This document shows positions 36,826 through 46,488 of a DNA stretch of 64,000 nucleotides, piece after piece (the first letter of the stretch is position 1; each line of letters opens with the position of its first letter). Origin of the DNA: Prevotella sp. (GTDB taxonomy: Bacteria; Bacteroidota; Bacteroidia; Bacteroidales; Bacteroidaceae). The position numbers and the translations under genes were made by a program. The stretch spans positions 1 through 64,000 of the forward strand of contig JAFVGZ010000039.1 in assembly GCA_017478025.1 (NCBI GenBank), written 5' to 3'. The notes under the pieces were generated by a model. It was not told the DNA's origin. It did no database searches and worked only from the letters and a program-made list of their open reading frames with translations.

Positions 36826-37413
36826 ATGAGACGAGTTTTACTTTTACTGATTAGTGTTTTTACGTTTGCTGCAGCATTTTCCCAGAATGCGGAGTACTTG
36901 AAGTCTATAGCAAAGTATAAGAATGTTCCGTCGCTGACAGCTACGGCTACGCGTATCACATACAAGAACGGCAAGAGCACCTCTACCGGTGGCATGCTCT
37001 ACGTGAAGCATCCGGGACGCGTGCTGATACAGAACGGAAAAGACGCCCTGCTGATGAACGGTGCGACGTTTACGATGAAGAAAGGTCCGCTGAAGGCACG
37101 CACAAACAGCATGAAGGATGTGAGATACAAGACGTTCCACGATGTGCTGGAGTCTATCTTCACCGGAGGCGAGACAGACATCACGAAGCATAAGGACGTG
37201 AAGATACAGCATAGCGCAACAAACGTGGTGCTGACAATCAAGCCCGAAGCAGGCGATAAGAAGATGATGTTCTCATCCTTTGTGCTCACCATCGATACCA
37301 GAGCTCAGGAGCTACGCTCTATCCGTATGACCCAGAAGGGCAACAACTATACAGAGTATAAGTTCTCTAACTATAAGCTAAAAGCACCTGTGGACGATAA
37401 GGTGTTTAAGTAA
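36826..37413 (+). CDS. LolA-like outer-membrane lipoprotein carrier
   Basis: 195 residues with a signal peptide (cut near AAAFSQ). The mature part fits the LolA/LolB-like fold: repeated strands such as SLTATATRITYKNG, STGGMLYVKHPGRVLIQ and a C-terminal YTEYKFSNYKLKAPVDDKVF. Such proteins carry lipoproteins across the periplasm. A LolD-like ATPase is encoded at 53340 but not adjacent. Confidence 0.85.
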   Translation: MRRVLLLLISVFTFAAAFSQNAEYLKSIAKYKNVPSLTATATRITYKNGKSTSTGGMLYVKHPGRVLIQNGKDALLMNGATFTMKKGPLKARTNSMKDVRYKTFHDVLESIFTGGETDITKHKDVKIQHSATNVVLTIKPEAGDKKMMFSSFVLTIDTRAQELRSIRMTQKGNNYTEYKFSNYKLKAPVDDKVFK

Positions 37414-37582
37414 ACCGTCCCCTTGGGGGACTTAGGAGGAGAGATAGGGGATAAGGGATGAGAGATGAGAGTTTTTTTGTGGATAGAAGAAGGAAGGGAC
37501 GAGGGAGTATAGTAATATAAAAGTGTAGTGTTGCGTGCCTCTGTGAGGTACGCACACCACAACAAAAGCAACAGAACAACCC

Positions 37583-38002
37583 TTGAAAGAGATAGAAGAC
37601 ATTGTACGCATACCGGTAAAGTTCTCTGAGATGGACCCTATGGCACGTGTGTGGCACGGGAACTACGTGAAGTATTTTGAGGACGGACGTGAGAGTTTCG
37701 GCAGGCATTACCCCGGTTGTGACTACGAGGTGATGATGCAAACGGGCATCACGGCACCAATTTATGAGATTCACGTGAAATGCCTGAAGCCACTCGAGAT
37801 GAACGATGTGGCTGTGATACACACGTTCTACGTGCCCAAACGCGGGGCACGTCTGGATTACCGTTATGAGATTTACCGTGAGCGAGATGGGGAATTGTGT
37901 TGCACAGGTTCTACGACACAACTGTTCATAGACCGCAACGGGGAGCAGATGCTTGAGAGGCCATACTTCTACGAGGATTGGCTGAACTCACACAAGCAGT
38001 AG
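37583..38002 (+). CDS. Hotdog-fold acyl-CoA thioesterase, YbgC/4HBT type
   Basis: 139 residues from a TTG at 37583. An in-frame stop lies 39 bp upstream and there is no ATG before Met17, which would cut into the first strand, so TTG is the best start. The family's active-site region is seen in SEMDPMARVWHGNYVKYFEDGRE. It would hydrolyse short acyl-CoA or acyl-ACP thioesters in the cytoplasm. The last seven codons (WLNSHKQ) are encoded by a near copy of the antisense end of queH. Confidence 0.88.
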   Translation: MKEIEDIVRIPVKFSEMDPMARVWHGNYVKYFEDGRESFGRHYPGCDYEVMMQTGITAPIYEIHVKCLKPLEMNDVAVIHTFYVPKRGARLDYRYEIYRERDGELCCTGSTTQLFIDRNGEQMLERPYFYEDWLNSHKQ

Positions 38003-38048
38003 AACTACAGGCTCTCTACGAGTGTTGGCTGAACTCACACCCGCAGTA
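37978..38048. repeat. 24-bp direct repeat across the thioesterase/queH boundary
   Basis: TTGGCTGAACTCACAC..GCAGTA occurs at 37978-38001 and 38025-38048, with two mismatches in 24. The second copy encodes (antisense) the conserved YCGCEFS end of QueH; the first forms the end of the thioesterase. Confidence 0.9.
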
Positions 38049-38579
38049 AAGCTGGTTATAGAAATTGTTTTCTTTGAGGAGCTGGTTGCGACGTTCCTGC
38101 AAGCCTCCCTTACGCCAGTTGCGGGCATCAAAGGTGACGCCTCCAACCTGTGACGCGGCCCACTCACCCGCTTCCGTAATCTGAGGAAGCGACTTCCAAC
38201 GGGAAGAGGCCAAGGTGGTGGTAAATACCGGCAATCCCAGCTCTTTACATTTCATAGCGCTATGGAGAAGCCTCAATTTGAAGCACTCCAGGCACCTCAT
38301 GCCCCGTTCCGGCTGAGAAGCGGCATCAAGGCCGTAACAGTCACGCACATTGCCCGTGACATAATCCCTCCATGATTGATGGTCATAGTCACCGTCAATG
38401 ATAGTAAGCCCTAACTTTTCGGCATAGCGGGTAATCTCATTCTTGCGGATGAGATACTCATCTTGCGGAAAGATGTTTGGGTTATAATAGTATATTATAG
38501 GGCGGACTTCATTATTGAGCATCCACTCTATTATCGCAGCCGAACAAGGTGCGCAACAGCTATGTAGGAGGACTTCCAT
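38016..38579 (-). CDS. Epoxyqueuosine reductase QueH
   Basis: 187 residues. QueH, unrelated to QueG, reduces epoxyqueuosine to queuosine in tRNA. Family Cys motifs are all visible: LHSCCAPCSA near the N-terminus, CLECFKLRL in the middle and YCGCEF at the C-terminus, which bind the iron-sulfur cluster and another metal site. It is convergent with the thioesterase (13-bp gap). Confidence 0.95.
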   Translation of the reverse strand: MEVLLHSCCAPCSAAIIEWMLNNEVRPIIYYYNPNIFPQDEYLIRKNEITRYAEKLGLTIIDGDYDHQSWRDYVTGNVRDCYGLDAASQPERGMRCLECFKLRLLHSAMKCKELGLPVFTTTLASSRWKSLPQITEAGEWAASQVGGVTFDARNWRKGGLQERRNQLLKENNFYNQLYCGCEFSQHS

Positions 38580-38768
38580 AAGTGAAAAGTGAAGAGTGAA
38601 AAGTGAAGAGTGAAAAATCAGTTTTTCATTTCAAATGTACATTATAGACCTTAAAATTGTACATTGTAAATTGTACATTGTAAATTGTACATTGTAAATT
38701 GTACATCACACATTGTACATCACACATTGTACATCACACATTGTACATTGTAAATTGTACATTGTACA
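38580..38768. repeat. Repeat-filled gap upstream of queH
   Basis: 38581-38617 repeats AGTGAAAAGTGAAG. 38650-38768 then repeats GTACATTGTAAATT and GTACATCACACATT units many times. This is the longest run of that theme in the window. No gene or clear promoter is seen. Confidence 0.85.
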
Positions 38769-38771
38769 TAG

Positions 38772-39380
38772 CTATAGTGTTTTGAACTCATAGCCCTGAT
38801 CCTTCAGGTAGCGTATAGAGGCAGGGAGGGCGTAATGGAGCTTCTCGATGCTCTTCAGCGAATCGTGGAAGGTGATGATAGAGCCGTTGCGGGAATAGAG
38901 CACAATGTTTCTCAGTACGTCAAAGGCATTGAGCAGATGGGAATAGTCACGCGTTACGAGATCCCACATCACTATCTTGTACTTTTTCCGCAACAGGTTA
39001 TATGCTCCGAGCCACATCCATCCATGAGGCGGACGAAAAAGATTGGAATGTATCAGTTCGTTGGCTTTGTCCACATTCTTCATATAGGTTGCGACATAAT
39101 GTCTGAGGCTGCCCATGTGGTTATATGTATGGTTGCCCACACTATGCCCCTCATCCACTATTCGCTGATACAGCTCCGGGTATCTCTTCACATTCTCTCC
39201 CACCATGAAGAATGTCGCCTTCACCCCGTGTTCGCGCAGCGTATCGAGTATGAAGGGCGTTGACTCCGGTATGGGGCCGTCGTCAAAGGTGAGATACACC
39301 GAGTGCTCTGTGGGATCCATTCTCCACAGGGCACTCGGGTATATCCACCTGAGCCATTTGGATGGTTGCTCAATAATCAT
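38772..39380 (-). CDS. Polysaccharide deacetylase (NodB homology) family protein
   Basis: 202 residues. Carbohydrate esterase 4 motifs are present: YLTFDDGPIPES (catalytic and metal Asp), GNHTYNH (metal His pair) and LFRPPHGW. Such enzymes remove acetyl groups from peptidoglycan or other amino sugars. There is no obvious signal peptide; the short N-terminus (IEQPSKWLRWIYPSALW) may be membrane associated. It overlaps the DUF2723 gene by 4 bp. Confidence 0.9.
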   Translation of the reverse strand: MIIEQPSKWLRWIYPSALWRMDPTEHSVYLTFDDGPIPESTPFILDTLREHGVKATFFMVGENVKRYPELYQRIVDEGHSVGNHTYNHMGSLRHYVATYMKNVDKANELIHSNLFRPPHGWMWLGAYNLLRKKYKIVMWDLVTRDYSHLLNAFDVLRNIVLYSRNGSIITFHDSLKSIEKLHYALPASIRYLKDQGYEFKTL

Positions 39381-42300
39381 AGATTAGAGGGATAAGAGCC
39401 GCCTCTGTCTTCATAAGCGGTCATCAGGGCGCTCAATGTCGGATAGAGCTTATCTACCAAAGGCTTGTCAAATGTCTCAGCAATCTCCAGCAAGCGCTGC
39501 ATGATGTAGAGCTGTTGCATGCACTCGCGCTGAGAGAGCATGAAGCGATGCTGGTTGAGCGAGAGATACCAACGGAGATACTCCTGACAGGTATCCCACA
39601 TTGCAGTAACGCTCTTGCGGCCTTTCTCAGCATTACCCAGCTTATAGTGAGCGTATGCGAAATCTCCGCCGCCAAACAGGTAGCTGACTGGCAGGTTATA
39701 TTCCGGCAATACCTTCTCTGCATATTCCAATGCCTTGCGAGCCTTATCGTTCTTACCCTCCTCCAGCAGCTTTGTGATGAGCGTACCGAAGAGGCGACGG
39801 TGCGTAGCACACATGCGTGTGACGGTATCGTCAAGATACAGGCCGGGCTTTTCAAGACCGCCGTACTTGAACTTGTTCATCATCATGTCATAGGTCTTCT
39901 CCGTATCAAAGTTGTTGGAGTCGTTGGTGTGGAACGGCGTGATGCGGTTCACGAGACCCTCCTGAATGAAGTTCTCACCGAGGTTCATGTAGTTGTCTGC
40001 ACCTACGGTCAGCGCCACATAGAGCGGACGTGTCCAGTTGTGCTGTGCCAACATCTCGAGCAGCATCAGGTCACCCTTATACAGGGCGCGCTTGCCGGCA
40101 AGAGAGATTACCATACGGTCAGGAATCTGCGCGTTGCCCATACTGTCGCGAGGTATCATCATACCGCTCTTGAGGACTGCCTCCTTGTCTATGTTCAGAT
40201 AGAGGGTGTCAGTAGGTATCACGTGCATCTCGTCGTTGTCCTTGTTACCACGTACCCAGCGAGCCAGGACATTCTTTATCTCAAACGGATCTTCGCCAAA
40301 TTCCTTCGCAGCAGCCTCAGGATCCTCACGGAAGTACTGCAGTATCTGCTCCTTAAACCCTGGTTCTACGGACACATACTCGTTAGTACCGGAACAGTAA
40401 TCCAATCGTGGCCACGTGATAGGCAGCGACGGTGACTTCCAAGCCGGACGTATCATCTGGTCGATGTACCAGTCGGTCTGCAGATAAGAGAGGTTACATA
40501 CTCTTGCATCTGTTCGGAACTGCTCCACATCCTGATTATACCACAGAGGGAAGGTGTCATTATCACCGTTGGTGAAGATGATAGGATATGCCCCCTCCTG
40601 GAGAGAGCTGAGGTAGTTCTGTCCGAAGTCGCGGCAAGTATATCTTCCCGAGCGGTCGTGATCGTCCCATGTCTGACTCGCCATTTGTATGGGCACAAGG
40701 AGCGCGGCTATTGATATGATGCACGCTACGGCGATGCTCTCCTTCTTCATCAGCCTTGAGAGCCAGTCGATGAGTGCGACAACACCCATACCGCACCAGA
40801 TGGAGAAGGCATAGAATGAGCCGGCGTATGCGTAATCACGCTCACGCGGCTGCATCGGGGTTTGGTTCAGATAGAGCACTATGGCAAGTCCCGTCATGAA
40901 GAACAGGAAGAAGACTACCCAGAACTGCTGTATGCCCCGCTTGCCCTTGTATGCCTGCCAGAAGAGGCCCAGCAGACCCAGCAGCAGCGGCATGCAGTAG
41001 AACACGTTGTGTCCCTTGTTCTCACGCAGCTCCTTCGGCAGTTTGCTCTGGTCGCCTACGAGCATATCGTCTATAAACGAAATACCCGTAATCCAGTTGC
41101 CGTGCTCCAGTTCGCCGTTACCCTGTATGTCATTCTGCCTTCCTGCAAAGTTCCACATGAAGTAACGCCAGTACATGAAGTTACATTGATAGGACAGGAA
41201 GAAGCGTATCTCCTCGAATATCGAAGGCACCTTCACCTGCATGGGCTGTCCGCAGCGGTCATAGTCAACCGTGTAGCCGCTGATGTCGCCCATCCAGTCC
41301 TCATAAGCCTGTGTGTGGCCGCTGTCATACATACGGGGGAAGAAGGCATTCTGCGCATACTCGTAAGAGTCCTTTGTGCGAACCACGAAATAGCGGTCCT
41401 TCTCATCAGCAGACTTCTTCTCCACCTTCTGATATATCGGCGCACCCTTTTTCATGCGCGGTATGCACATGTTGCCCTGAACGTCAAGCGCCACCTGTGA
41501 GGTATATACCTGACCATAGAGCAGGGGACGGTCTCCGTACTGGTCGCGTGACAGATAGTTGCCGAGCGTGAAGATATCCTCAGGCGAGTTCTGATCCATT
41601 GGCGGGTTAGCGGAGCTGCGCACCACGATGAGCGCATATGTGGAGTAACCGATCATCAGCATCAGCATGCAGCAGAGGGTTACGTTCTTGATGCGGTTGG
41701 TTATTACTGCAACGCCTTTCCTCTTGAAGTTCAGAGCGAGCCACAGGAGAGCCAGGAGAATAACACCAACAATCACAGCACTCCATCCGTATCCGTAGAA
41801 CGGTATGCCGAGCATAGCGATGGCCAGAGCGAAAGAGATGTTGCCGCGAAGTGAGGAGTCTCCCTTTGCGCCATCAGCCTTTGCCACCTGATAGGTCTCC
41901 CATATAGCCCATACCACAACGCCCACGAGGACGATGAGGTAAATGATGGTGCCGGTATTGAACGGCATTCCCAGGGTGTTCACGAAGAACAGCTCGAACC
42001 ATCCTCCCACGGTGATGATGCCCGGAACGACGCCGTAAAGCACAGCAGCCACGATAAGAGCCGAGATGAAGAGAGCCACAAGCGAGCCCTTCAGGTCTGC
42101 ATCAGGATACCTCTTATAATAATATACCAGCACGATGGCGGGGATGCACAAGAGGTTCAGCAGGTGCACACCGATGGAGAGGCCCGTCATATAGGCTATC
42201 AGTATCAGCCAACGGTCAGCATTGGGTTCGTCAGCATTATCTTCCCACTTCAGTATCAGCCAGAATACTACGGCTGTGAAGAATGAGGAATAGGCATACA

Positions 42301-42736
42301 CCTCACCCTCTACGGCTGAGAACCAGAACGTATCGGAGAAGGTATATATCAGGGCTCCCACCAATCCAGAAGCCTCGATAGCTATCATCTTGCCTGTCGT
42401 GAGCTCGCTCCAATCGTTGATGAGCAATCGGCGCACCAAGTGCGTGATGCTCCAGAAGAGGAACAGAATACACCCTGCGGAAAGGAGTGCCGACATAGTG
42501 TTGACCCACCTTGCCACCTGTGTGGCATCGCTGGCAAAATGTGTGAAGAGATTGGCTGTCAGCATGAAGAAAGGTGCGCCAGGCGGGTGACCCACTTCGA
42601 GCAGATAGCCTGTGGTAATAAACTCCGGACAATCCCAGAAGGATGCCGTAGGCTCAATGGTAGAGCAATACACGAAGGCAGCCACCAGAAACGCCAGCCA
42701 ACCGAGCGTATTATCTACGATACGATACTTTTTCAT
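39377..42736 (-). CDS. DUF2723 (GT117) membrane glycosyltransferase, protein O-mannosyltransferase-like
   Basis: 1119 residues: about 12 membrane helices in the first 560, with an early FWDCPEFITTGYLLEVGHPPGAP region carrying the conserved acidic residues, then a large periplasmic domain with helical (TPR-like) repeats at the C-terminus. In Bacteroidetes this family is linked to the general protein O-glycosylation system. The adjoining dedA gene and deacetylase suggest a role in the envelope. Translationally coupled to the deacetylase by a 4-bp overlap. Confidence 0.88.
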   Translation of the reverse strand: MKKYRIVDNTLGWLAFLVAAFVYCSTIEPTASFWDCPEFITTGYLLEVGHPPGAPFFMLTANLFTHFASDATQVARWVNTMSALLSAGCILFLFWSITHLVRRLLINDWSELTTGKMIAIEASGLVGALIYTFSDTFWFSAVEGEVYAYSSFFTAVVFWLILKWEDNADEPNADRWLILIAYMTGLSIGVHLLNLLCIPAIVLVYYYKRYPDADLKGSLVALFISALIVAAVLYGVVPGIITVGGWFELFFVNTLGMPFNTGTIIYLIVLVGVVVWAIWETYQVAKADGAKGDSSLRGNISFALAIAMLGIPFYGYGWSAVIVGVILLALLWLALNFKRKGVAVITNRIKNVTLCCMLMLMIGYSTYALIVVRSSANPPMDQNSPEDIFTLGNYLSRDQYGDRPLLYGQVYTSQVALDVQGNMCIPRMKKGAPIYQKVEKKSADEKDRYFVVRTKDSYEYAQNAFFPRMYDSGHTQAYEDWMGDISGYTVDYDRCGQPMQVKVPSIFEEIRFFLSYQCNFMYWRYFMWNFAGRQNDIQGNGELEHGNWITGISFIDDMLVGDQSKLPKELRENKGHNVFYCMPLLLGLLGLFWQAYKGKRGIQQFWVVFFLFFMTGLAIVLYLNQTPMQPRERDYAYAGSFYAFSIWCGMGVVALIDWLSRLMKKESIAVACIISIAALLVPIQMASQTWDDHDRSGRYTCRDFGQNYLSSLQEGAYPIIFTNGDNDTFPLWYNQDVEQFRTDARVCNLSYLQTDWYIDQMIRPAWKSPSLPITWPRLDYCSGTNEYVSVEPGFKEQILQYFREDPEAAAKEFGEDPFEIKNVLARWVRGNKDNDEMHVIPTDTLYLNIDKEAVLKSGMMIPRDSMGNAQIPDRMVISLAGKRALYKGDLMLLEMLAQHNWTRPLYVALTVGADNYMNLGENFIQEGLVNRITPFHTNDSNNFDTEKTYDMMMNKFKYGGLEKPGLYLDDTVTRMCATHRRLFGTLITKLLEEGKNDKARKALEYAEKVLPEYNLPVSYLFGGGDFAYAHYKLGNAEKGRKSVTAMWDTCQEYLRWYLSLNQHRFMLSQRECMQQLYIMQRLLEIAETFDKPLVDKLYPTLSALMTAYEDRGGSYPSNL

Positions 42737-42740
42737 GTTG

Positions 42741-43214
42741 TTATATTACTTGTACTATTAGTTTCACTATATACTCAATCAGATATGCTCCGTATATCAG
42801 TACGATATATCTTGTCACCTTTCCTACTGTGATAGAGATAAACGTGATGGTGGGATTGGCTTTCATGAGTCCTAGCAGGATTGTTATGGCCGAGCCTAAC
42901 AACGGTATGAATGCGAAGAACCCCATGTAGGCACCCCTTCCTCGAACGAAGCGCCTCGCTTTGTCCATCGACTCAGGGCTCACGTGGAGGTATTTCTCAA
43001 ACCATTCCTCTTTGCCCATGCGACCTACGCAGTAATTGAATCCCGAGCCGAGCACATTGCCTGCGGTACCGTAGATTATCAGCTCCCACGGATTTATGCC
43101 CACAGCCATCAGAGCCAGCATCACCGCCTCTGACGAAAAGGGCAGGAAACTGCCTGCAAGAAATGCAGCAATAAACATCCCCAACGGCCCGCATTCTATC
43201 AGCGTATCAAGCAT
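42741..43214 (-). CDS. DedA/YqaA family membrane protein
   Basis: 157 residues with four or five hydrophobic segments and the DedA-type re-entrant motif GSFLPFSSEAVMLA. The conserved FNYCVGRMGKE and YMGFFAFIPLLGS segments fit the YqaA branch of the SNARE-associated/VTT superfamily. DedA proteins flip or move lipid carriers such as undecaprenyl phosphate; which one this acts on is unknown. It is 4 bp from the DUF2723 gene. Confidence 0.85.
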   Translation of the reverse strand: MLDTLIECGPLGMFIAAFLAGSFLPFSSEAVMLALMAVGINPWELIIYGTAGNVLGSGFNYCVGRMGKEEWFEKYLHVSPESMDKARRFVRGRGAYMGFFAFIPLLGSAITILLGLMKANPTITFISITVGKVTRYIVLIYGAYLIEYIVKLIVQVI

Positions 43215-43217
43215 CGG

Positions 43218-43281
43218 TTTCGGATTTTATGAATTTTGCATTATGCATTATTCATTATGAATTTTGCATTATGCATTATTA
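43218..43281. repeat. GCATTATGCATTATTCATTATGA repeat upstream of dedA
   Basis: TTTTGCATTATGCATTAT units repeated twice in the 64-bp gap between purD and dedA. The same theme, in the other orientation, is found at 4.4, 53.3 and 54.5 kb. Confidence 0.75.
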
Positions 43282-44565
43282 ATTCTCCAGGAGATCCCTG
43301 CCTATGTCCCTGCGGAAATATCGTCCCTCGTACTTTATCTTCTCTGCTTCGGTGAAAGACTTACGCAGAGCCTCTTCCTTGTCCTTACCATAGGATACGA
43401 CGCTTATCACGCGACCTCCTGCCGTAACAACCTGACCGTCCTTCAACGCCGTACCAGAATGGAACACGATGCTGCCCTCTACCTCGTCTATGCCGCTGAT
43501 GGGGAAGCCTTTCTTGTATTCCTGGGGATAACCGCCGCTGACAAGCATCACGCAGACAGCCGAACGCTCGTCAAACTCTATGCTGCGCTTGTCCAAATCG
43601 CCTGCCGCAACACCCTCCAGAAGGTCAACAAGGTCGCTCTTCAGCCTAAGCATAACGCTCTCTGTCTCAGGGTCTCCCATGCGACAGTTATACTCTATGA
43701 CCTTAGGCTCGCCGGCAACATTTATCAATCCGAAGAAGATGAAGCCCTTGTAGCAGATATTCTCCTCTGCCAAACCCTCGACGGTCGGCTTTATTATGCG
43801 CTCCTCCACTTTCTGCATCCATTCCTTTGTGGCAAAAGGAACAGGAGTCACACTTCCCATACCTCCGGTATTCAGGCCTGTGTCACCCTCTCCGATGCGC
43901 TTATAGTCCTTTGCCTCAGGCAGTATCTTGTAGTTCTTACCGTCGGTCAGCACAAAGACAGAGCACTCTATGCCCGACAGAAATTCCTCTATCACCACGC
44001 GCGAGGAGGCTGTGCCGAACATACCGCCCAGCATCTCGCCCAGCTCTTTCTTCGCCTCTTCCAGGGTATTGAGTATCAGCACTCCCTTTCCGGCACAGAG
44101 GCCGTCAGCCTTCAGCACGTATGGTGCCTGCAGGGTCTCAAGAAACTTCAATCCCTCTTCCAGGTGCTCACCGTCAAAGGTGTTGTATGCTGCTGTAGGG
44201 ATATTGTGGCGCATCATGAAGGCCTTAGCGAAGTCCTTGCTGCCCTCCATCTGTGCTCCGTACTTTGACGGACCTATCACGGGGATATCCTTAGTACGGG
44301 CGTCTGCGCTGAGATCGTCATAGATGCCCTTCACCAGAGGGTCTTCAGGACCTACTACGACCATCTTCACATCATTGTCAACGACAAACTGCTTTATGGC
44401 CTCAAAGTCATCAGCCTTGATTGCCACATTCTTTCCCTTACCGCCAACGCCGTCCGTTCCGGCATTACCAGGAGCGATAAACAGGGTGTCACACTTTTCG
44501 CTTTGCGAAATCTTCCATGCAAGAGCATGCTCACGGCCACCAGAGCCTAACAGTAGTATGTTCAT
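43279..44565 (-). CDS. Phosphoribosylamine-glycine ligase
   Basis: 428 residues, full length. PurD joins glycine to phosphoribosylamine in purine synthesis, using ATP. It starts [18 protein letters not shown], with the ATP-grasp stretches [24 protein letters not shown] and [12 protein letters not shown]. It is part of the cysE-to-deacetylase run (41 bp from the peptidase gene). No PurR-like site was recognised. Confidence 0.98.
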   Translation of the reverse strand: MNILLLGSGGREHALAWKISQSEKCDTLFIAPGNAGTDGVGGKGKNVAIKADDFEAIKQFVVDNDVKMVVVGPEDPLVKGIYDDLSADARTKDIPVIGPSKYGAQMEGSKDFAKAFMMRHNIPTAAYNTFDGEHLEEGLKFLETLQAPYVLKADGLCAGKGVLILNTLEEAKKELGEMLGGMFGTASSRVVIEEFLSGIECSVFVLTDGKNYKILPEAKDYKRIGEGDTGLNTGGMGSVTPVPFATKEWMQKVEERIIKPTVEGLAEENICYKGFIFFGLINVAGEPKVIEYNCRMGDPETESVMLRLKSDLVDLLEGVAAGDLDKRSIEFDERSAVCVMLVSGGYPQEYKKGFPISGIDEVEGSIVFHSGTALKDGQVVTAGGRVISVVSYGKDKEEALRKSFTEAEKIKYEGRYFRRDIGRDLLEN

Positions 44566-44606
44566 TCTATTACACCTTATTTATTATATTGTTCAATGAA
44601 TCGGAA

Positions 44607-46484
44607 TTACCTATTATATTGTTCAAAGAATCGGGTTATTCTGTCATACAGGTGCACCGCATCGTGCCCGCTTACGTTGTGCTTGGCCTCAGGATATACG
44701 AAGAAATCAGGCTGCTTTCCCGCTTTGATGCACTCATCCAGGAAGCTGAGGGCATGTAGCGGCAGCACCACATCGTCCTTCATTCCTATTATGATCTGCA
44801 GCGGCGCGTTCAGGTTCTTTGCCTTGCCGGGCAGCGAGGTCAGCGCATATCCCTCCGGATTATTCTGAGGGGTGCCCATGTAGCGCTCTCCATACATCAC
44901 CTCGTACCATTTCCAGTCAGTCACAGGACCTCCAGCTACGCCACACTTGAAGACATCGGGATAGTTTGTCAGGAGCGAGAGCGTCATGAACCCGCCAAAG
45001 CTCCATCCGAACACCCCTACCCTCTTCATGTCTGTAAAGGGCAGCGTGGAGAGGAACTCTATTCCTCGCATCTGGTCGCGCATCTCTTCCTGCCCCAACC
45101 TGTGATGGGTCACTTGCTCAAACTCCCTGCCTCTGTTCTCCGAGCCTCTGTTGTCGAGCACGAACACCACATAGCCCTTCTGCGCCATGTAGGTCTCCCA
45201 CCTGCGTGAGTTCCATTGCCACGAGGCATCGATGTTGTGAACGTGCGGGCCGCCATAGACATAGAGCACTACGGGCAGCTTCTCTCCCCGTCTCATCTTT
45301 GCCGGCATCACCATGCGATAGTGCAGCTCCGTGCTGTCATCAGCAGCCTTTATCGTGCCGTGTCTGAAGATGGGCTTCTCATACTCTGCCCACGGGTCCT
45401 TGCTTCTCAGCACTTCCTGACGCTCCCCCGTCAGCAGGTTCAGCGTGGCATACACATGCGGCACCTCCGGCTCGCTCCATTCGTCGAGCAGCATCGTGCC
45501 CCCGGCATTCAGCATTCCCGTGTGCCAGCCTTTTCCGTTGTCCAAAGGTGTGCACTCGCCTGTGGCAATGTCAACGCTGACGATATTTCGCTGTATGGGC
45601 GACACCATGTTGCCCTCAAGGATGACGCTCTTCTTCTCCTTGCAGAAGCCGAGTACTCTCATCACCTCCCACTCTCCTTTGGTCAGCTGTCTGAGCTCTT
45701 TGCCGTCTGTGGAGCAGAGGTATAGGTGCATGAATCCATCGCGGCGGCTCCACATCAGGAAGCGCGTCTTGTCCCAAGGCAGAAACTCTATCGGGTGCTG
45801 CGGCTCCGTGTATTTGTCATCGTGCTCAGGATAGAGCCTCTGCACGCATTCGCCGCAATTCACATCATAGACAGCCAGATAGGAATCCGTCTGCTCCCTG
45901 TTCAGCTCTATCACATAGAGCAGCGTCCCGTCCGGGTTCCACGCCAGGTTGGTGAAGTATCTGTCTCGCGGCTCGCCGGTCTTGAGATACGTGGTCGTGG
46001 CTTTCTCTATGTCATACACCCCGATAGTCACCTCATGGCTGCGTGTTCCCGCCATAGGATAGGCATCGTCACGCTCCACCATCGACTGATCCATTCTGTA
46101 GAACGCCACCTTGTCCTTTTGTGGAGCCAGGAAGATGCCCGTGCTGATGCCGAACTCATTGCGATGTACGGATTCGCCATATACCAGCAGCCGCGAACCG
46201 TCGTTGGTGACGCGCAGGGGCTCCGCTTCCTCTGAGGTCTTTACATACACGTCATATTCTAGCGTATATACCATAGGGTATTCCTGGGCGCGTGTCCTCT
46301 CGGCAGCATCAACGAGCGTTTCGCCGTCCCACCAATAGGAGCGCGACTCCGGCGACATCTCGTCGTAACTGTTGCCGCCCCTTATCAGGTCCTCAAGCGT
46401 GAATAAACGTTTCTCTGCCATTACGAAATGCGATAGAAGCACACCTAACAGTATGAAGAGTACCTTCTGCCTCATCACCTCCAT
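44607..46484 (-). CDS. Prolyl tripeptidyl peptidase-like S9 peptidase
   Basis: 625 residues with a signal peptide (start 46484 or the Met three codons later). The beta-propeller and alpha/beta-hydrolase domains closely follow P. gingivalis PtpA, as I recall it. The catalytic triad is Ser495 (GWSFGG), Asp570 (GMKDD) and His602 (EAKHNVSG). The substrate-binding Glu of SVHRNEFGIS (Glu110) and Glu528 (WYEVMYGERY) are kept. It releases Xaa-Yaa-Pro tripeptides in the periplasm. It is about 100 residues shorter than PtpA; a loop of about 16 residues after YRMDQSMV is missing. Confidence 0.9.
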   Translation of the reverse strand: MEVMRQKVLFILLGVLLSHFVMAEKRLFTLEDLIRGGNSYDEMSPESRSYWWDGETLVDAAERTRAQEYPMVYTLEYDVYVKTSEEAEPLRVTNDGSRLLVYGESVHRNEFGISTGIFLAPQKDKVAFYRMDQSMVERDDAYPMAGTRSHEVTIGVYDIEKATTTYLKTGEPRDRYFTNLAWNPDGTLLYVIELNREQTDSYLAVYDVNCGECVQRLYPEHDDKYTEPQHPIEFLPWDKTRFLMWSRRDGFMHLYLCSTDGKELRQLTKGEWEVMRVLGFCKEKKSVILEGNMVSPIQRNIVSVDIATGECTPLDNGKGWHTGMLNAGGTMLLDEWSEPEVPHVYATLNLLTGERQEVLRSKDPWAEYEKPIFRHGTIKAADDSTELHYRMVMPAKMRRGEKLPVVLYVYGGPHVHNIDASWQWNSRRWETYMAQKGYVVFVLDNRGSENRGREFEQVTHHRLGQEEMRDQMRGIEFLSTLPFTDMKRVGVFGWSFGGFMTLSLLTNYPDVFKCGVAGGPVTDWKWYEVMYGERYMGTPQNNPEGYALTSLPGKAKNLNAPLQIIIGMKDDVVLPLHALSFLDECIKAGKQPDFFVYPEAKHNVSGHDAVHLYDRITRFFEQYNR

Positions 46485-46488
46485 TTAT

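Noticed and set aside
43264..44268. 334-codon open frame opposite purD
   Set aside because: Antisense shadow of purD with no recognisable domain.
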